64,000 nt of DNA from Hymenobacter sp. DG01 (GTDB taxonomy: Bacteria; Bacteroidota; Bacteroidia; Cytophagales; Hymenobacteraceae): positions 496,001 to 560,000 of the forward strand of contig NZ_CP040936.1 in the NCBI RefSeq assembly GCF_006352025.1, read 5' to 3'. The notes under the pieces are model-generated. The model was not told the DNA's origin, made no database searches, and saw only the letters and a program-made list of their open reading frames with translations. A program made the position numbers and the translations under genes. Positions within the stretch are counted from its first letter, which is position 1. Each line of letters begins with the position of its first letter. Shown here in pieces: positions 35,780 through 43,065 of this stretch.

Positions 35780-36367
35780 TTACTCTTGCAGGGTAAAGAG
35801 GGGTAGGGGCCGGAGCTTGCTGTACTTACCGCCCAACTGCTCCAGCTCAGCGGTGTGCACCTGCAGGTAATTGTTGAAACGGCTGGCCGCCTGATCGTAG
35901 CGGATGCGGAAATTCACCAGCTCCGCGTCAGCCGATTGAATCTGGTTGGTGAGGGTTTTGATGGGGGCCGCGGGCTCTTGATCGGGGGGCAGGGCTACGG
36001 CATACACAACCCGGAGCAGCGAGTCCTGGGCCGTGTCATAAGCATCAATTAGCGCCGACTCAGCCATGGTTTGCTGGGTGTAGCGGCGGTGGGCCAACCG
36101 GTCGTTGGCGTATTGGAGCTGCGCCAATCGGGTGCGGTCGATGCCGGGCTGGGTAGTCAGCTCCCGGAGCAGCTGCCGGGTAGCGTGCAGCTTGGCATCG
36201 TCGGAGGTCTGCATCTCCTGCCAGCGGGCATCCACCGTGTCCTGCAGAATATCCAGCTGCACCTTCACGGCCTGTACCGAGGCGGGGTCGATGCCTTTGG
36301 GAGTACGGTTGCAGCTAAAAGTAGTAAGGGTGACCAAGGTCAGAAACAGCGAGGTGAGGCGCTTCAT
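35780..36367 (-). CDS. LemA-like helical lipoprotein (weak family match)
   Basis: 195 residues from the ATG at 36367, which starts a signal peptide with lipobox TFSC. The longer frame to 36430 is not needed. The mature protein is almost all helical, with heptad-like stretches (QAVKVQLDILQDTVDARWQEM). Its end, DQAASRFNNYLQ followed by LPLF, is reminiscent of the LemA family. LemA proteins are membrane-anchored helical bundles of unclear function. The next gene upstream, thiL, is divergent. Confidence 0.6.
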   Translation of the reverse strand: MKRLTSLFLTLVTLTTFSCNRTPKGIDPASVQAVKVQLDILQDTVDARWQEMQTSDDAKLHATRQLLRELTTQPGIDRTRLAQLQYANDRLAHRRYTQQTMAESALIDAYDTAQDSLLRVVYAVALPPDQEPAAPIKTLTNQIQSADAELVNFRIRYDQAASRFNNYLQVHTAELEQLGGKYSKLRPLPLFTLQE

Positions 36368-36562
36368 AAAGCAAGCAATAAGAGTAGCAGTAAGCCAACG
36401 AATATCCGGTGAAAAACGCTCATTAAACAAACAGAAACAACCCGTGTTCAGCCCTGGCTTCCGCGTGCGGCCTCACCAGGGTTTGGCCGCGCGAAAGGGA
36501 GTAGGGACGGGGTCCGCCGGCCAACGGCACACGGCGGGCATCCGTACTACCATCCGGCCGCG

Positions 36563-36616
36563 TACCTTTGCGCCCTGATTTCCGGAACCGGTGGAGGCCA
36601 GCTCCGGAAATCAGCT
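36563..36616 (+). promoter_or_regulatory. thiL -7 box and leader hairpin
   Basis: TACCTTTG (36563-36570) is a perfect -7 box, though no TTG is seen at -33. Beginning 5 bases later, about where transcription should start, is a hairpin with perfect 12-bp arms (36575-36586, 36605-36616) and an 18-base loop. It ends 24 bases before the thiL ATG. There is no T run, so it is not a classical terminator, and no TPP riboswitch core is visible. Confidence 0.55.
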
Positions 36617-36640
36617 TCCTCCGCGAAACTCTGTGATACT

Positions 36641-37663
36641 ATGACGCCCCTTGACCAAGTAGGCGAATTTGGCCTGATCCGCCGGATTCAGGAAACCGTG
36701 CAGCTGCGCCAACCCAGCACCATCCTCGGCATCGGCGACGATGCGGCTATTCTGGCTCCGCCGGCCGGACACGAAGTAGTCGTCAGCACTGATCTGCTGG
36801 TGGAAGGCGTGCACTTCGACCTCACTTTCTGTCCCCTTAAGCACCTGGGCTACAAAGCTGTAGCTGTGAACGTATCGGACGTAGCCGCCATGAATGCGCT
36901 ACCCACCCAACTGGTGGTAGCCCTGAGCGTGCCTGGCCGCTTCACGGTAGAAGCCATTGAGGAGCTGTACGAGGGCATGCGCCTGGCCTGCGAGGCCTAC
37001 AACGTGGACCTGGTAGGCGGCGACACCACCGCCAGCCGCTCGGGCCTGACCATCGGCATTACGGCCCTGGGGCAGGTAGCAGCCGGGGAAGCCGTGCGCC
37101 GCGGCGGGGCTGGCCCCAACGACCTCATCTGCGTAACCGGCGACCTGGGCGGCGCATTTTTGGGCCTGCAGGTGCTGGAACGCGAAAAGCAAGCCTGGCA
37201 AGCCGACCCTGAAACCCAGCCCGAGCTGAGCAAATACCCCTACGTGCTCCAGCGCCAGCTGCGCCCCGAGGCCCGTATGGACGTAATCCACGAGTTGCGC
37301 GACCTGGGCGTAACGCCCACCAGCATGATTGACGTGTCGGACGGGCTGGCCTCCGAGGTGCTCCACCTGTGTCAGGCCAGCGGCACCGGAGCCCGCATCT
37401 TCTCCGAAAACCTGCCCATTGCCAACCCTACCCTGGAAGTAGCCGAGGAGTTCAACCTCGACCCCATTATGTGCATGCTTAACGGCGGCGAGGACTACGA
37501 ACTGCTCTTCACCGTCCCGCTCTCCGCTCACGATAAGCTCAAAAACCACCCCGATATCACCATCATCGGCCACATGGTGGACCGCAGCGAAGGTGCTAAC
37601 CTCATTACCAAAGCCGGCCAGCCCGTGCCACTGCGCGCTCAGGGCTTCCAGCATTTCGGATAA
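36641..37663 (+). CDS. thiL: Thiamine-monophosphate kinase
   Basis: 340 residues. ATP-dependent phosphorylation of thiamine monophosphate to TPP. Motifs of the PurM-like fold: GIGDDAAIL (Mg/ATP Asp pair), STDLLVEGVHFDL, KAVAVNVSDVAAMNA, DLVGGDTTAS (residues about 126-135), VTGDLGGAF, SMIDVSDGLASEV and NGGEDYELLFTV. All the acidic metal-binding segments are intact. It stands alone in this region with no other thi gene nearby, and is preceded by an unusual leader hairpin. Confidence 0.95.
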   Translation: MTPLDQVGEFGLIRRIQETVQLRQPSTILGIGDDAAILAPPAGHEVVVSTDLLVEGVHFDLTFCPLKHLGYKAVAVNVSDVAAMNALPTQLVVALSVPGRFTVEAIEELYEGMRLACEAYNVDLVGGDTTASRSGLTIGITALGQVAAGEAVRRGGAGPNDLICVTGDLGGAFLGLQVLEREKQAWQADPETQPELSKYPYVLQRQLRPEARMDVIHELRDLGVTPTSMIDVSDGLASEVLHLCQASGTGARIFSENLPIANPTLEVAEEFNLDPIMCMLNGGEDYELLFTVPLSAHDKLKNHPDITIIGHMVDRSEGANLITKAGQPVPLRAQGFQHFG

Positions 37664-37670
37664 CACACCC

Positions 37671-37826
37671 GTCATTGCGAGCAAGAGGCGAAGCAATCCG
37701 TCCTGTACAAAGTGCTACCCCTGAAAACGTGACAAGCCCTTGCATCCACCACGGACGCAAGGGCTTGTCACTTTATCATGTGTCCGGCAAAAGGTAGGAA
37801 GGATGGCTTCGGTGCCCTCGCCATGA
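37671..37826. repeat. 156-base repeat element with imperfect terminal inverted repeats and inner hairpin
   Basis: Left end (37671-37702) starts GTCATTGCGAG and continues GAAGCAATCCGTCC. The right end (37797-37826), read on the other strand, gives GTCATGGCGAG and GAAGCCATCCTTCC. A second palindrome with perfect 15-bp arms (37729-37743, 37757-37771) lies near the middle and can terminate transcription both ways. It sits in the convergent gap between thiL and a hypothetical gene. The GTCATTGCGAG motif resembles palindromic repeats known in many bacteria. Confidence 0.7.
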
Positions 37827-37838
37827 CAAACGTTTCTG

Positions 37839-38213
37839 CTAATCTTCGGGGTAGGGGATGTACACGAAGTTGGTAAACTCCTCGTCCAGCACGAACAGAC
37901 AGCAGTACTCGTCGGCGTCTTTATAGGTTTGCTGGAAATCCTCGATTTTATCAATGCCGATAACGTGCTGCTGCACCAGCATCTCGGCGTAGCTGGCAAA
38001 AACGTGCCACTCCAGGTTCAGCTCATCGGCATTCACTAGCAGGCCGCCCAGCGGCACCTCCTGGCGGGCAAAGATGAAGATGGGATACTTAGAAATCTCA
38101 CGCTTGCGAATTTGATAGGAAGCTTCCTTCAGCGTATCAGAAACGGTAGCAAAATCCTTGGTAATGGTACCGAGGTATTTGCCGTTCAGTTCGGGGTCGT
38201 TGGTGTAGTCCAT
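37839..38213 (-). CDS. Conserved hypothetical protein, acidic soluble
   Basis: 124 residues from the ATG at 38213 (MDYTNDPELNGKYLG). Soluble and acidic, with no signal peptide. Visible segments: an N-terminal GTITKDFATVSDTLKEASYQI helix, a strand FIFARQEVPLGGLLV, WHVFASYAEMLVQQHVI, and a C-terminal YCCLFVLDEEFTNFVYIPYPED. I do not recognise a named family, but the regular strand/helix pattern suggests a real small domain. It follows the AT-rich orphan on the minus strand by 18 bases. Confidence 0.65.
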   Translation of the reverse strand: MDYTNDPELNGKYLGTITKDFATVSDTLKEASYQIRKREISKYPIFIFARQEVPLGGLLVNADELNLEWHVFASYAEMLVQQHVIGIDKIEDFQQTYKDADEYCCLFVLDEEFTNFVYIPYPED

Positions 38214-38231
38214 AGTTAGGTTGTACAATTG

Positions 38232-38711
38232 TTACCTGGCAATCGTGTGCTTGTGCCAAGCATCAGGTAAAAAATAGGTGTTAATACCTGCGTACTTTGT
38301 TTTGCCTGCAGAATGCCGCTTGATCCAATTAGCAACTTGCTTATAAAATTTTTCGAACTCCTGCAAATCGTACTCCATAGAATTAGATAATAAGTTTTTC
38401 GACCAATAAATTCTACCAAATTTATTTGTTAATAAGTTGCTTTTGCTGAATTGAATTAGTGGTGCGTTAGCCATATTAGCTATATAGTATTGATTGGTTT
38501 GCTTTATTTGAGCAAACTCAGGCTGCCAATCAAAAAAACTATTCCAGATATAGAACGTGTTAATTGGTTCAGTAGGAGCGGTTTTTACAAATAAACCTTC
38601 TTGCTCCGTAGCATATTCAATTATAAACACACAGTTAGCTATGCTGTTAAGGAAACACTCGAACGCTTTGTTGTCTAGTTCAGTAGTCGCTATTTGAAGC
38701 TGAAAACTCAT
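38232..38711 (-). CDS. AT-rich hypothetical protein, possibly horizontally acquired
   Basis: 159 residues from the ATG at 38711. Base composition is clearly AT-rich and codon choice (AAT, TTT, ATA, TTA) differs strongly from all neighbours. The protein is soluble, with aromatic-rich strands (NTFYIWNSFFDW, YYIANMANAPLIQF) and Lys-rich helices (EKFYKQVANWIKRH). No family recognised; size and composition resemble small immunity-type or toxin-linked proteins, but that is only an impression. It is inserted directly after rlmD (5 bases past its stop) in the same orientation and before another hypothetical. Confidence 0.55.
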   Translation of the reverse strand: MSFQLQIATTELDNKAFECFLNSIANCVFIIEYATEQEGLFVKTAPTEPINTFYIWNSFFDWQPEFAQIKQTNQYYIANMANAPLIQFSKSNLLTNKFGRIYWSKNLLSNSMEYDLQEFEKFYKQVANWIKRHSAGKTKYAGINTYFLPDAWHKHTIAR

Positions 38712-38716
38712 AGATC

Positions 38717-40132
38717 TCACTTCAGCTCTAGCAGTACCACATTCTCTACATGGTGGGTGTGGGGGAACATATCTACGGGCTGCACTTTCACCACTTGGTA
38801 GGCAGCGTCGAGTAGCTCTAAGTCGCGGGCTTGGGTGGCGGGGTTGCAGCTCACGTACACGATGCGCGGGGCGCGCATTTCCAGCAGGCGGGCTACTACG
38901 TCCTCGTGCATGCCGGCGCGGGGTGGGTCGGTGATAACCACGTCGGGGCGGCCGTGTTTCTCGATGAACTCGGCGTTGAGCACGTCCTTCATGTCGCCGG
39001 CGTAGAACTCGGTGTTCGTGGTGCCATTGATTTCGGAGTTGACGTGGGCATCAGCCACGGCTTGCTCCACGTACTCCACCCCGATTACGTGCTTGGCCTG
39101 ACGGGCCACGAAGTTGGCGATGGTGCCGGCCCCGGTGTAGAGGTCGTACACCAGCTCGGTGCCGGTGAGCTGGGCGAAGTCGCGGGTAATTTTGTAGAGG
39201 TTATAGGCGCCCTCCGAGTTGGTCTGATAGAACGACTTCGGCCCCACCCGGAAGCGCAGACCTTCCATTTCCTCCTCGATGTACGGCTTGCCCTTGTAGC
39301 ACACCACCTCCAGGTCGTGGAAGGTTTCGTTGCCCTTGTCGTTAAGCACGTAGTTGAGGGAGGTAATCTGCGGGAACCGCTCGTAGATGTAGTCGAGCAG
39401 GGGCTCAATGGCCTGGTGTTGGCGGTAGCACTGCAGAATCACCATCAGCTCGCCGGTGCTGGCCGCCGTGCGGATAATCAGGTTGCGCAGCAGGCCCGTC
39501 TGCTTAATGATATTGCCGAAGCGCAGCTGGTTTTCCCGGGCGTAGTCGCGGATGGCCAGACGAATCTGGTTGCTGGGGTCGGGCTGCAGCCAGCAGTGGT
39601 TTACGTCGATGATCTTATCGAAGCGGGCGGGCGTATGGAAGCCCAGCACGCGCCGGTCGTACTGGGTGGTTTCGTCTTTAATCTGGTCTTCCGTCAGCCA
39701 GCCCATGAAGCTGAAGGTGTACTCCAGCTTGTTGCGGTAGTAGGTCTGGGAGGGGGAGCCCTGAATGGGCAGCACCGCCGGAATCTCCACCTTGCCAATG
39801 CGCTGCAGGGTGTCTTCTACCTGTTGCTGCTTGAAGCGGAGCTGGGTATCGTAGCCGATGTGCTGCCACTTGCAGCCCCCGCACACCCCAAAATGCTCGC
39901 AGAAAGGTGTCACGCGCAGCTCTGAGTACTTATGGAAGTGCGTGGGGACGGCCTCCAGGAAGTTCTTTTTACTACGGGTCACGCGCAGGTCCACCACGTC
40001 GCCGGGGGCTACCTGGGTCACGAAAATGACGAGGTTATCGTGGCGGACAATGCACTTGCCCTCGGCCACCATGTCCTGAATCTCAATGTTGCGGAGCGCC
40101 TCCGCCGGGATTTTTTTAGCTGCTTTACTCAC
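38717..40132 (-). CDS. rlmD: 23S rRNA (uracil-C5)-methyltransferase RlmD-like
   Basis: 471 residues from the GTG at 40132. The frame is open to 40150, but a -7 box (TACCTTTG, 40138-40145) ends 5 bases before this GTG, which then is the first codon of the message. RNA m5U methyltransferase (TrmA family). N-terminal TRAM domain; a Fe-S cluster motif with closely spaced Cys (CEHFGVCGGCKWQH); SAM-binding segment VYDLYTGAGTIANFVA; the DPPRAGMHEDV motif; and the catalytic Cys in YVSCNPATQARDL. The modification is probably U1939 of 23S rRNA, but RlmD and RlmCD specificities cannot be separated by eye. Confidence 0.9.
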   Translation of the reverse strand: MSKAAKKIPAEALRNIEIQDMVAEGKCIVRHDNLVIFVTQVAPGDVVDLRVTRSKKNFLEAVPTHFHKYSELRVTPFCEHFGVCGGCKWQHIGYDTQLRFKQQQVEDTLQRIGKVEIPAVLPIQGSPSQTYYRNKLEYTFSFMGWLTEDQIKDETTQYDRRVLGFHTPARFDKIIDVNHCWLQPDPSNQIRLAIRDYARENQLRFGNIIKQTGLLRNLIIRTAASTGELMVILQCYRQHQAIEPLLDYIYERFPQITSLNYVLNDKGNETFHDLEVVCYKGKPYIEEEMEGLRFRVGPKSFYQTNSEGAYNLYKITRDFAQLTGTELVYDLYTGAGTIANFVARQAKHVIGVEYVEQAVADAHVNSEINGTTNTEFYAGDMKDVLNAEFIEKHGRPDVVITDPPRAGMHEDVVARLLEMRAPRIVYVSCNPATQARDLELLDAAYQVVKVQPVDMFPHTHHVENVVLLELK

Positions 40133-40137
40133 GTCGG

Positions 40138-40145
40138 CAAAGGTA
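40138..40145 (-). promoter_or_regulatory. -7 box of rlmD deciding a GTG start
   Basis: TACCTTTG on the minus strand, 5 bases before GTG at 40132. It implies a leaderless or nearly leaderless transcript and excludes the upstream GTG at 40150. No TTG is visible at -33. Confidence 0.55.
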
Positions 40146-40223
40146 ATCACGGATTCAGACGGATTCAGCGGCTTGCCTGGATTTCGTGGGGTAGGGGTGG
40201 ATAGTCAGGCGGGGCAGCCGCGT

Positions 40224-40252
40224 TTGGGCTGCCGGAAATTGCCGTAGTTTTG
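40224..40252 (+). promoter_or_regulatory. Promoter of the SDR gene
   Basis: TTG at 40224-40226 (within CGTTTGGG), 18 bases, then TAGTTTTG at 40245-40252. It gives a leader of about 33 bases before the ATG at 40292. Confidence 0.6.
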
Positions 40253-40291
40253 CCGCCTCCCAACCAGGAGCACAAGCCTTACTTTCCCCTC

Positions 40292-41098
40292 ATGAAAAAT
40301 AAAGTTGTACTGATTACGGGCGGCACTTCCGGCATTGGCCGGGCCACCGCTCTGGCGTTCGGGCGGGCCGGGGCCCGCGTAGCCATTACTGGCCGCGACG
40401 AAGCGCGCCTGCAGGATACCGCCCGCGAGTTGGCGGGCCTGGGCGTGGAGCATCTGGCTATCCGGGCCGATGTGGGGGTAGAGGCCGACTCAGAGCGGGC
40501 TGTGCAGGAAGTGGTAGCCGCTTTCGGCCGGTTGGATATCCTGATTAACAACGCCGGCATCAGCATGCGGGCCCTGTTCCGCGACGCCGACCTGGACGTA
40601 ATCCGGCGGCTGATGCAAACCAACTTCTTCGGTACGGTGTACACCACCAAGTTCGCCTTACCCCACATTACGCAGGCAAAGGGTTCCATTGTAGGTATTA
40701 GCAGCATAGCCGGTTACCGGGGCCTGCCCGGCCGCACGGGCTACTCAGCTTCCAAGTTTGCCATGCACGGTTTTCTGGAGGCCCTGCGTACCGAGCTGCT
40801 CCCCCAGGGCGTACACGTACTGCTGGCCTGCCCCGGCTTCACGGCTTCTAACATCCGCAATGTGGCTCTGGCCGCTGATGGCTCGGCCCAGGGCGAATCG
40901 CCGCGCAACGAGCAACAGATGATGAGCAGCGAAGAAGTGGCCGACCACTTAGTACAAGCCGTGCAGCAGCGCCGCCGCGACCTGGTGCTGACCGGGCAGG
41001 GCAAGCTGACCGTGTTCCTAAACAAGTGGCTGCCCGGCCTGGCTGATAAGCTGGTGCTGAATCACTTCCGCAAGGAAGAGCCAGACTTCACGCTGTAG
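40292..41098 (+). CDS. Short-chain dehydrogenase/reductase
   Basis: 268 residues from the ATG at 40292, whose first codons open a Rossmann strand (KNKVVLITGGTSGIGRA). Upstream codons of the frame fall inside the promoter. NAD(P)-binding motif TGGTSGIG, basic residue after the second strand in ITGRDEARL (suggesting NADPH), NNAGIS, and the catalytic Ser-Tyr-Lys (Ser in VGISSIAG, YSASK). The C-terminal region (FLNKWLPGLADKLV) is hydrophobic and may contact membranes. Substrate unknown. Divergent from rlmD. Confidence 0.88.
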   Translation: MKNKVVLITGGTSGIGRATALAFGRAGARVAITGRDEARLQDTARELAGLGVEHLAIRADVGVEADSERAVQEVVAAFGRLDILINNAGISMRALFRDADLDVIRRLMQTNFFGTVYTTKFALPHITQAKGSIVGISSIAGYRGLPGRTGYSASKFAMHGFLEALRTELLPQGVHVLLACPGFTASNIRNVALAADGSAQGESPRNEQQMMSSEEVADHLVQAVQQRRRDLVLTGQGKLTVFLNKWLPGLADKLVLNHFRKEEPDFTL

Positions 41099-41110
41099 CG
41101 CAACCCATTT

Positions 41111-41151
41111 AAGTAAAAAGCCCGCGCCAGAATGGCGCGGGCTTTTTACTT
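41111..41151. terminator. Bidirectional terminator
   Basis: Perfect 19-bp arms (41111-41129, 41133-41151) with A and T runs at the outer ends. It lies between the convergent SDR and SH3-like genes and overlaps the stop codon of the latter. Confidence 0.9.
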
Positions 41152-41866
41152 ATTCTACCAGCAGCAAATCGGGGCGCCGGATGTAGGCGTCGCGGCCCTG
41201 CCACTGCACCCGGTACCAGATATCCTGGCGGCCGCGCACTTCAAACCGGTCGCCGGCGGCGGCGGTAGTAAGCCAGGCCGCGCCCGCGCTTGGCCCGGCC
41301 ATAAGCGGGGCCCGCGGCCGGGCTACCAACCCCACCCGCGCCGGGCCAAACAGATTCAGATACAAGCCCACTACTACCAGGTAAATGGCGTAGGTAGCCC
41401 ACCAGGCCCGGTCGGCGGTGCGGCGGCGCACCAGTAGCAGGGTGCCGCCTGCCACGGCCAGTACCAGCAGCCCCTGAAGCAGGCGGTAGTAGTAGCGCTG
41501 CACCGTAATGGCCAGGTTCTGCCGCCAGGTGTTGGGGTAGCCCGTCAGCCGATGCTCCTGGGCCAGCTCCACCATTTTCGCCCAGGTAGCGTGGCGCGGT
41601 TGCCAGGCCTGGGCCAGACTCAGGTAGTACAGAGCAGCCGGGTAGTGGCCCAGGCCTTCCTGCACGTAAGCCATGCGCAGCAACTGCCGCGCCGATTGCA
41701 GCCCCTCCTGGTGCCGGGTCCGGCGGTATAACGGGTAAGCCTGCTCCACATTACCCGCTTCAAACAAAGAATCGGCGTGCAGAAGCTCTGAAGTAACTTT
41801 TTGGGCCTGAGCAGCTTGAAATAAAGGTGACAGGAAAAGGAAAAAAAGAAGGACTTTTTTCAGCAA
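41150..41866 (-). CDS. TPR plus two transmembrane helices plus SH3-like domain protein (BatE-like)
   Basis: 238 residues. Signal peptide ends near AAQAQK. Residues about 25-100 are two to three TPR-like helical hairpins (ADSLFEAGNVEQAYPLYRRT, GLGHYPAALYYLSLAQAWQP). Two transmembrane helices follow (LLQGLLVLAVAGGTLLLVRR and WWATYAIYLVVVGLYLNLFG). The last 55 residues are an SH3b-like domain (GDRFEVRGRQDIWYRVQW, ending IRRPDLLLVE). The order TPR-TM-SH3 matches BatE-type proteins of Bacteroidota aerotolerance operons, but no other bat genes are present here. A role in envelope integrity is inferred only. Confidence 0.65.
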   Translation of the reverse strand: MLKKVLLFFLFLSPLFQAAQAQKVTSELLHADSLFEAGNVEQAYPLYRRTRHQEGLQSARQLLRMAYVQEGLGHYPAALYYLSLAQAWQPRHATWAKMVELAQEHRLTGYPNTWRQNLAITVQRYYYRLLQGLLVLAVAGGTLLLVRRRTADRAWWATYAIYLVVVGLYLNLFGPARVGLVARPRAPLMAGPSAGAAWLTTAAAGDRFEVRGRQDIWYRVQWQGRDAYIRRPDLLLVE

Positions 41867-41871
41867 AACAG

Positions 41872-41902
41872 TTGCACGATTAAATTTAGGCCTCTACTTT
41901 TG
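41872..41902 (+). promoter_or_regulatory. tRNA-Lys promoter (copy 1)
   Basis: TTG at 41872-41874, 20 bases, TACTTTTG at 41895-41902, 46 bases before the tRNA. It closely resembles the promoter of the second tRNA-Lys copy (same spacing and TCTACTTTTG box). Confidence 0.75.
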
Positions 41903-41948
41903 TGCCACAATCAGCGAAAAACGTTCGCCGTTTGCAAAGAAAACAAAT

Positions 41949-42024
41949 GATTCTGTAGCTCAGCTGGTAGAGCAATACACTTTTAATGTATGGGTCCTGG
42001 GTTCGAATCCCAGCGGAATCACCA
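41949..42024 (+). tRNA. tRNA-Lys (TTT), CCA encoded
   Basis: Full cloverleaf of 76 bases including genomic CCA (42022-42024). Acceptor arms GATTCTG/CGGAATC pair with one G-T wobble. D-loop AGCTCAGCTGGTAGAGC, anticodon loop CTTTTAA with TTT in the middle, and T-arm with GGTTCGAATCC. Decodes AAA and AAG lysine codons. A strong terminator follows. A second identical gene is at 52113. Confidence 0.97.
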
Positions 42025-42025
42025 C

Positions 42026-42061
42026 AAAGCCCCGTCGGCACCTAGCCGACGGGGCTTTTTT
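42026..42061 (+). terminator. Terminator of tRNA-Lys copy 1
   Basis: 14-bp arms (42026-42039, 42045-42058) with a T run to 42061, one base after the encoded CCA. Confidence 0.92.
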
Positions 42062-42478
42062 GTATGCGCTTCTGCTAAGGCAACTATTGTCGCAGGCTAT
42101 CGAAGCTTGATTATGAATTCTTTATAGACAAGCTTAAAGCGCCTGCCCCATTATTGCCCTCTGATGCTAGAGTAGCAGGTGCAGATGGCCGGTCGGAAAA
42201 TAATAGGCTGGTAACTCTGTTTTAAGCTGGGCTGCTGGCAGGTCGATGGGTAGTAGAAAGTACCCAGCCAGTTGAAAACACGGGTTTTTGCTCCGTATAA
42301 ATCTCCCGGGTAATCTCATATGGCCTACAAAAGCCCATCTGCGCGGGCCACGCCCTGAAACTGCCGCGCCCGGAGTTGCCCTGAACATGTAGCTCGACTT
42401 TAACACAGGGCTCGGCTTGGTCGTATGGATAGGGCATCAGTCCACGGGGCTGAATTTTTGTTCCCTTATCCTACCACT
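42062..42478. other. Intergenic region without recognised gene
   Basis: 417 bases. No supported ORF. Around 42092-42148 there is a broken inverted repeat (GCAGGC/GCCTGC and AGCTTG/CAAGCT with an unpaired middle), not convincing as an RNA gene. No clean -7 box before the YciE/F-like gene. Confidence 0.4.
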
Positions 42479-42973
42479 ATGTTCGACAAACTTGAAACCC
42501 TCGATGACTTGCTGGAAATGCAGCTCAAAGACCTATACAGCGCCGAAAGCCAGTTGGTGAAAGCCCTGCCCAAAATGGCCAGCAAAGCCAAGGACGGCCG
42601 CCTGCGCCAAGGATTCGAAACCCACTTGCGCGAAACCGAAAAGCAGGTGGACCGGCTCGAGCAAATCGGGCAGACGCTGGGCCTGGACCTGGGAGGGCAT
42701 ACCTGCAAAGCCATGGAAGGGCTGATTGCCGAAGGCCAGGAAACCATGTCGGAGCGGGCTACCGATGAGGTAATGGATGCCGCCCTGATTGCCGCCGCTC
42801 AGCGCATCGAGCACTATGAAATCTCGGGCTACGGCACGGCTGCCCACTACGCCGAGCGCCTGGGGCACCAGGAAATAGCCCGGTTGCTGCAGCAAACCCT
42901 CAGCGAGGAGCAGCACACGGATACCAAGCTCAATGAGCTGGCTAAAAACTACATCAACGCCAAGGCTGAATAA
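42479..42973 (+). CDS. YciE/YciF-like ferritin-fold protein (DUF892)
   Basis: 164 residues from the ATG at 42479. Four-helix bundle of the ferritin-like superfamily linked to stress responses. N-terminal family motif LDDLLEMQLKDLYSAESQLVKALPKMA, an ETHLRETEKQVDRLEQI helix, and AAQRIEHYEISGYGTAAHYAE with ExxH-type metal ligands, then EEQHTDTKLNELA. The presence of Glu/His pairs suggests a diiron site; its reaction is not established for the family. It lies 92 bases ahead of the cyanophycinase-like gene, with a weak hairpin between. Confidence 0.85.
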   Translation: MFDKLETLDDLLEMQLKDLYSAESQLVKALPKMASKAKDGRLRQGFETHLRETEKQVDRLEQIGQTLGLDLGGHTCKAMEGLIAEGQETMSERATDEVMDAALIAAAQRIEHYEISGYGTAAHYAERLGHQEIARLLQQTLSEEQHTDTKLNELAKNYINAKAE

Positions 42974-43001
42974 GCCCGTTGCGACTACGCAGTAACCTGG
43001 A

Positions 43002-43040
43002 GCCCCAGGAAACGCCTGCTAAGCCGGTGTTTTCTGGGGC
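43002..43040 (+). terminator. Weak hairpin terminator after the YciE/F-like gene
   Basis: 12-bp arms with one mismatch (43002-43013, 43029-43040). No proper T run; may only attenuate readthrough into the next gene. Confidence 0.4.
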
Positions 43041-43065
43041 GTATTACTCACTTGTCTTCTGATTC

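Noticed and set aside
36575..36640. TPP riboswitch in front of thiL
   Set aside because: The leader is too short and lacks the conserved CTGAGA and ACCTGATCTGG-like segments; only a simple hairpin is present.
38831..39925. Open frame of 364 codons antisense to rlmD
   Set aside because: It lies fully inside rlmD, whose catalytic and Fe-S motifs are intact on the other strand. The long antisense frame follows from GC-rich codon bias.
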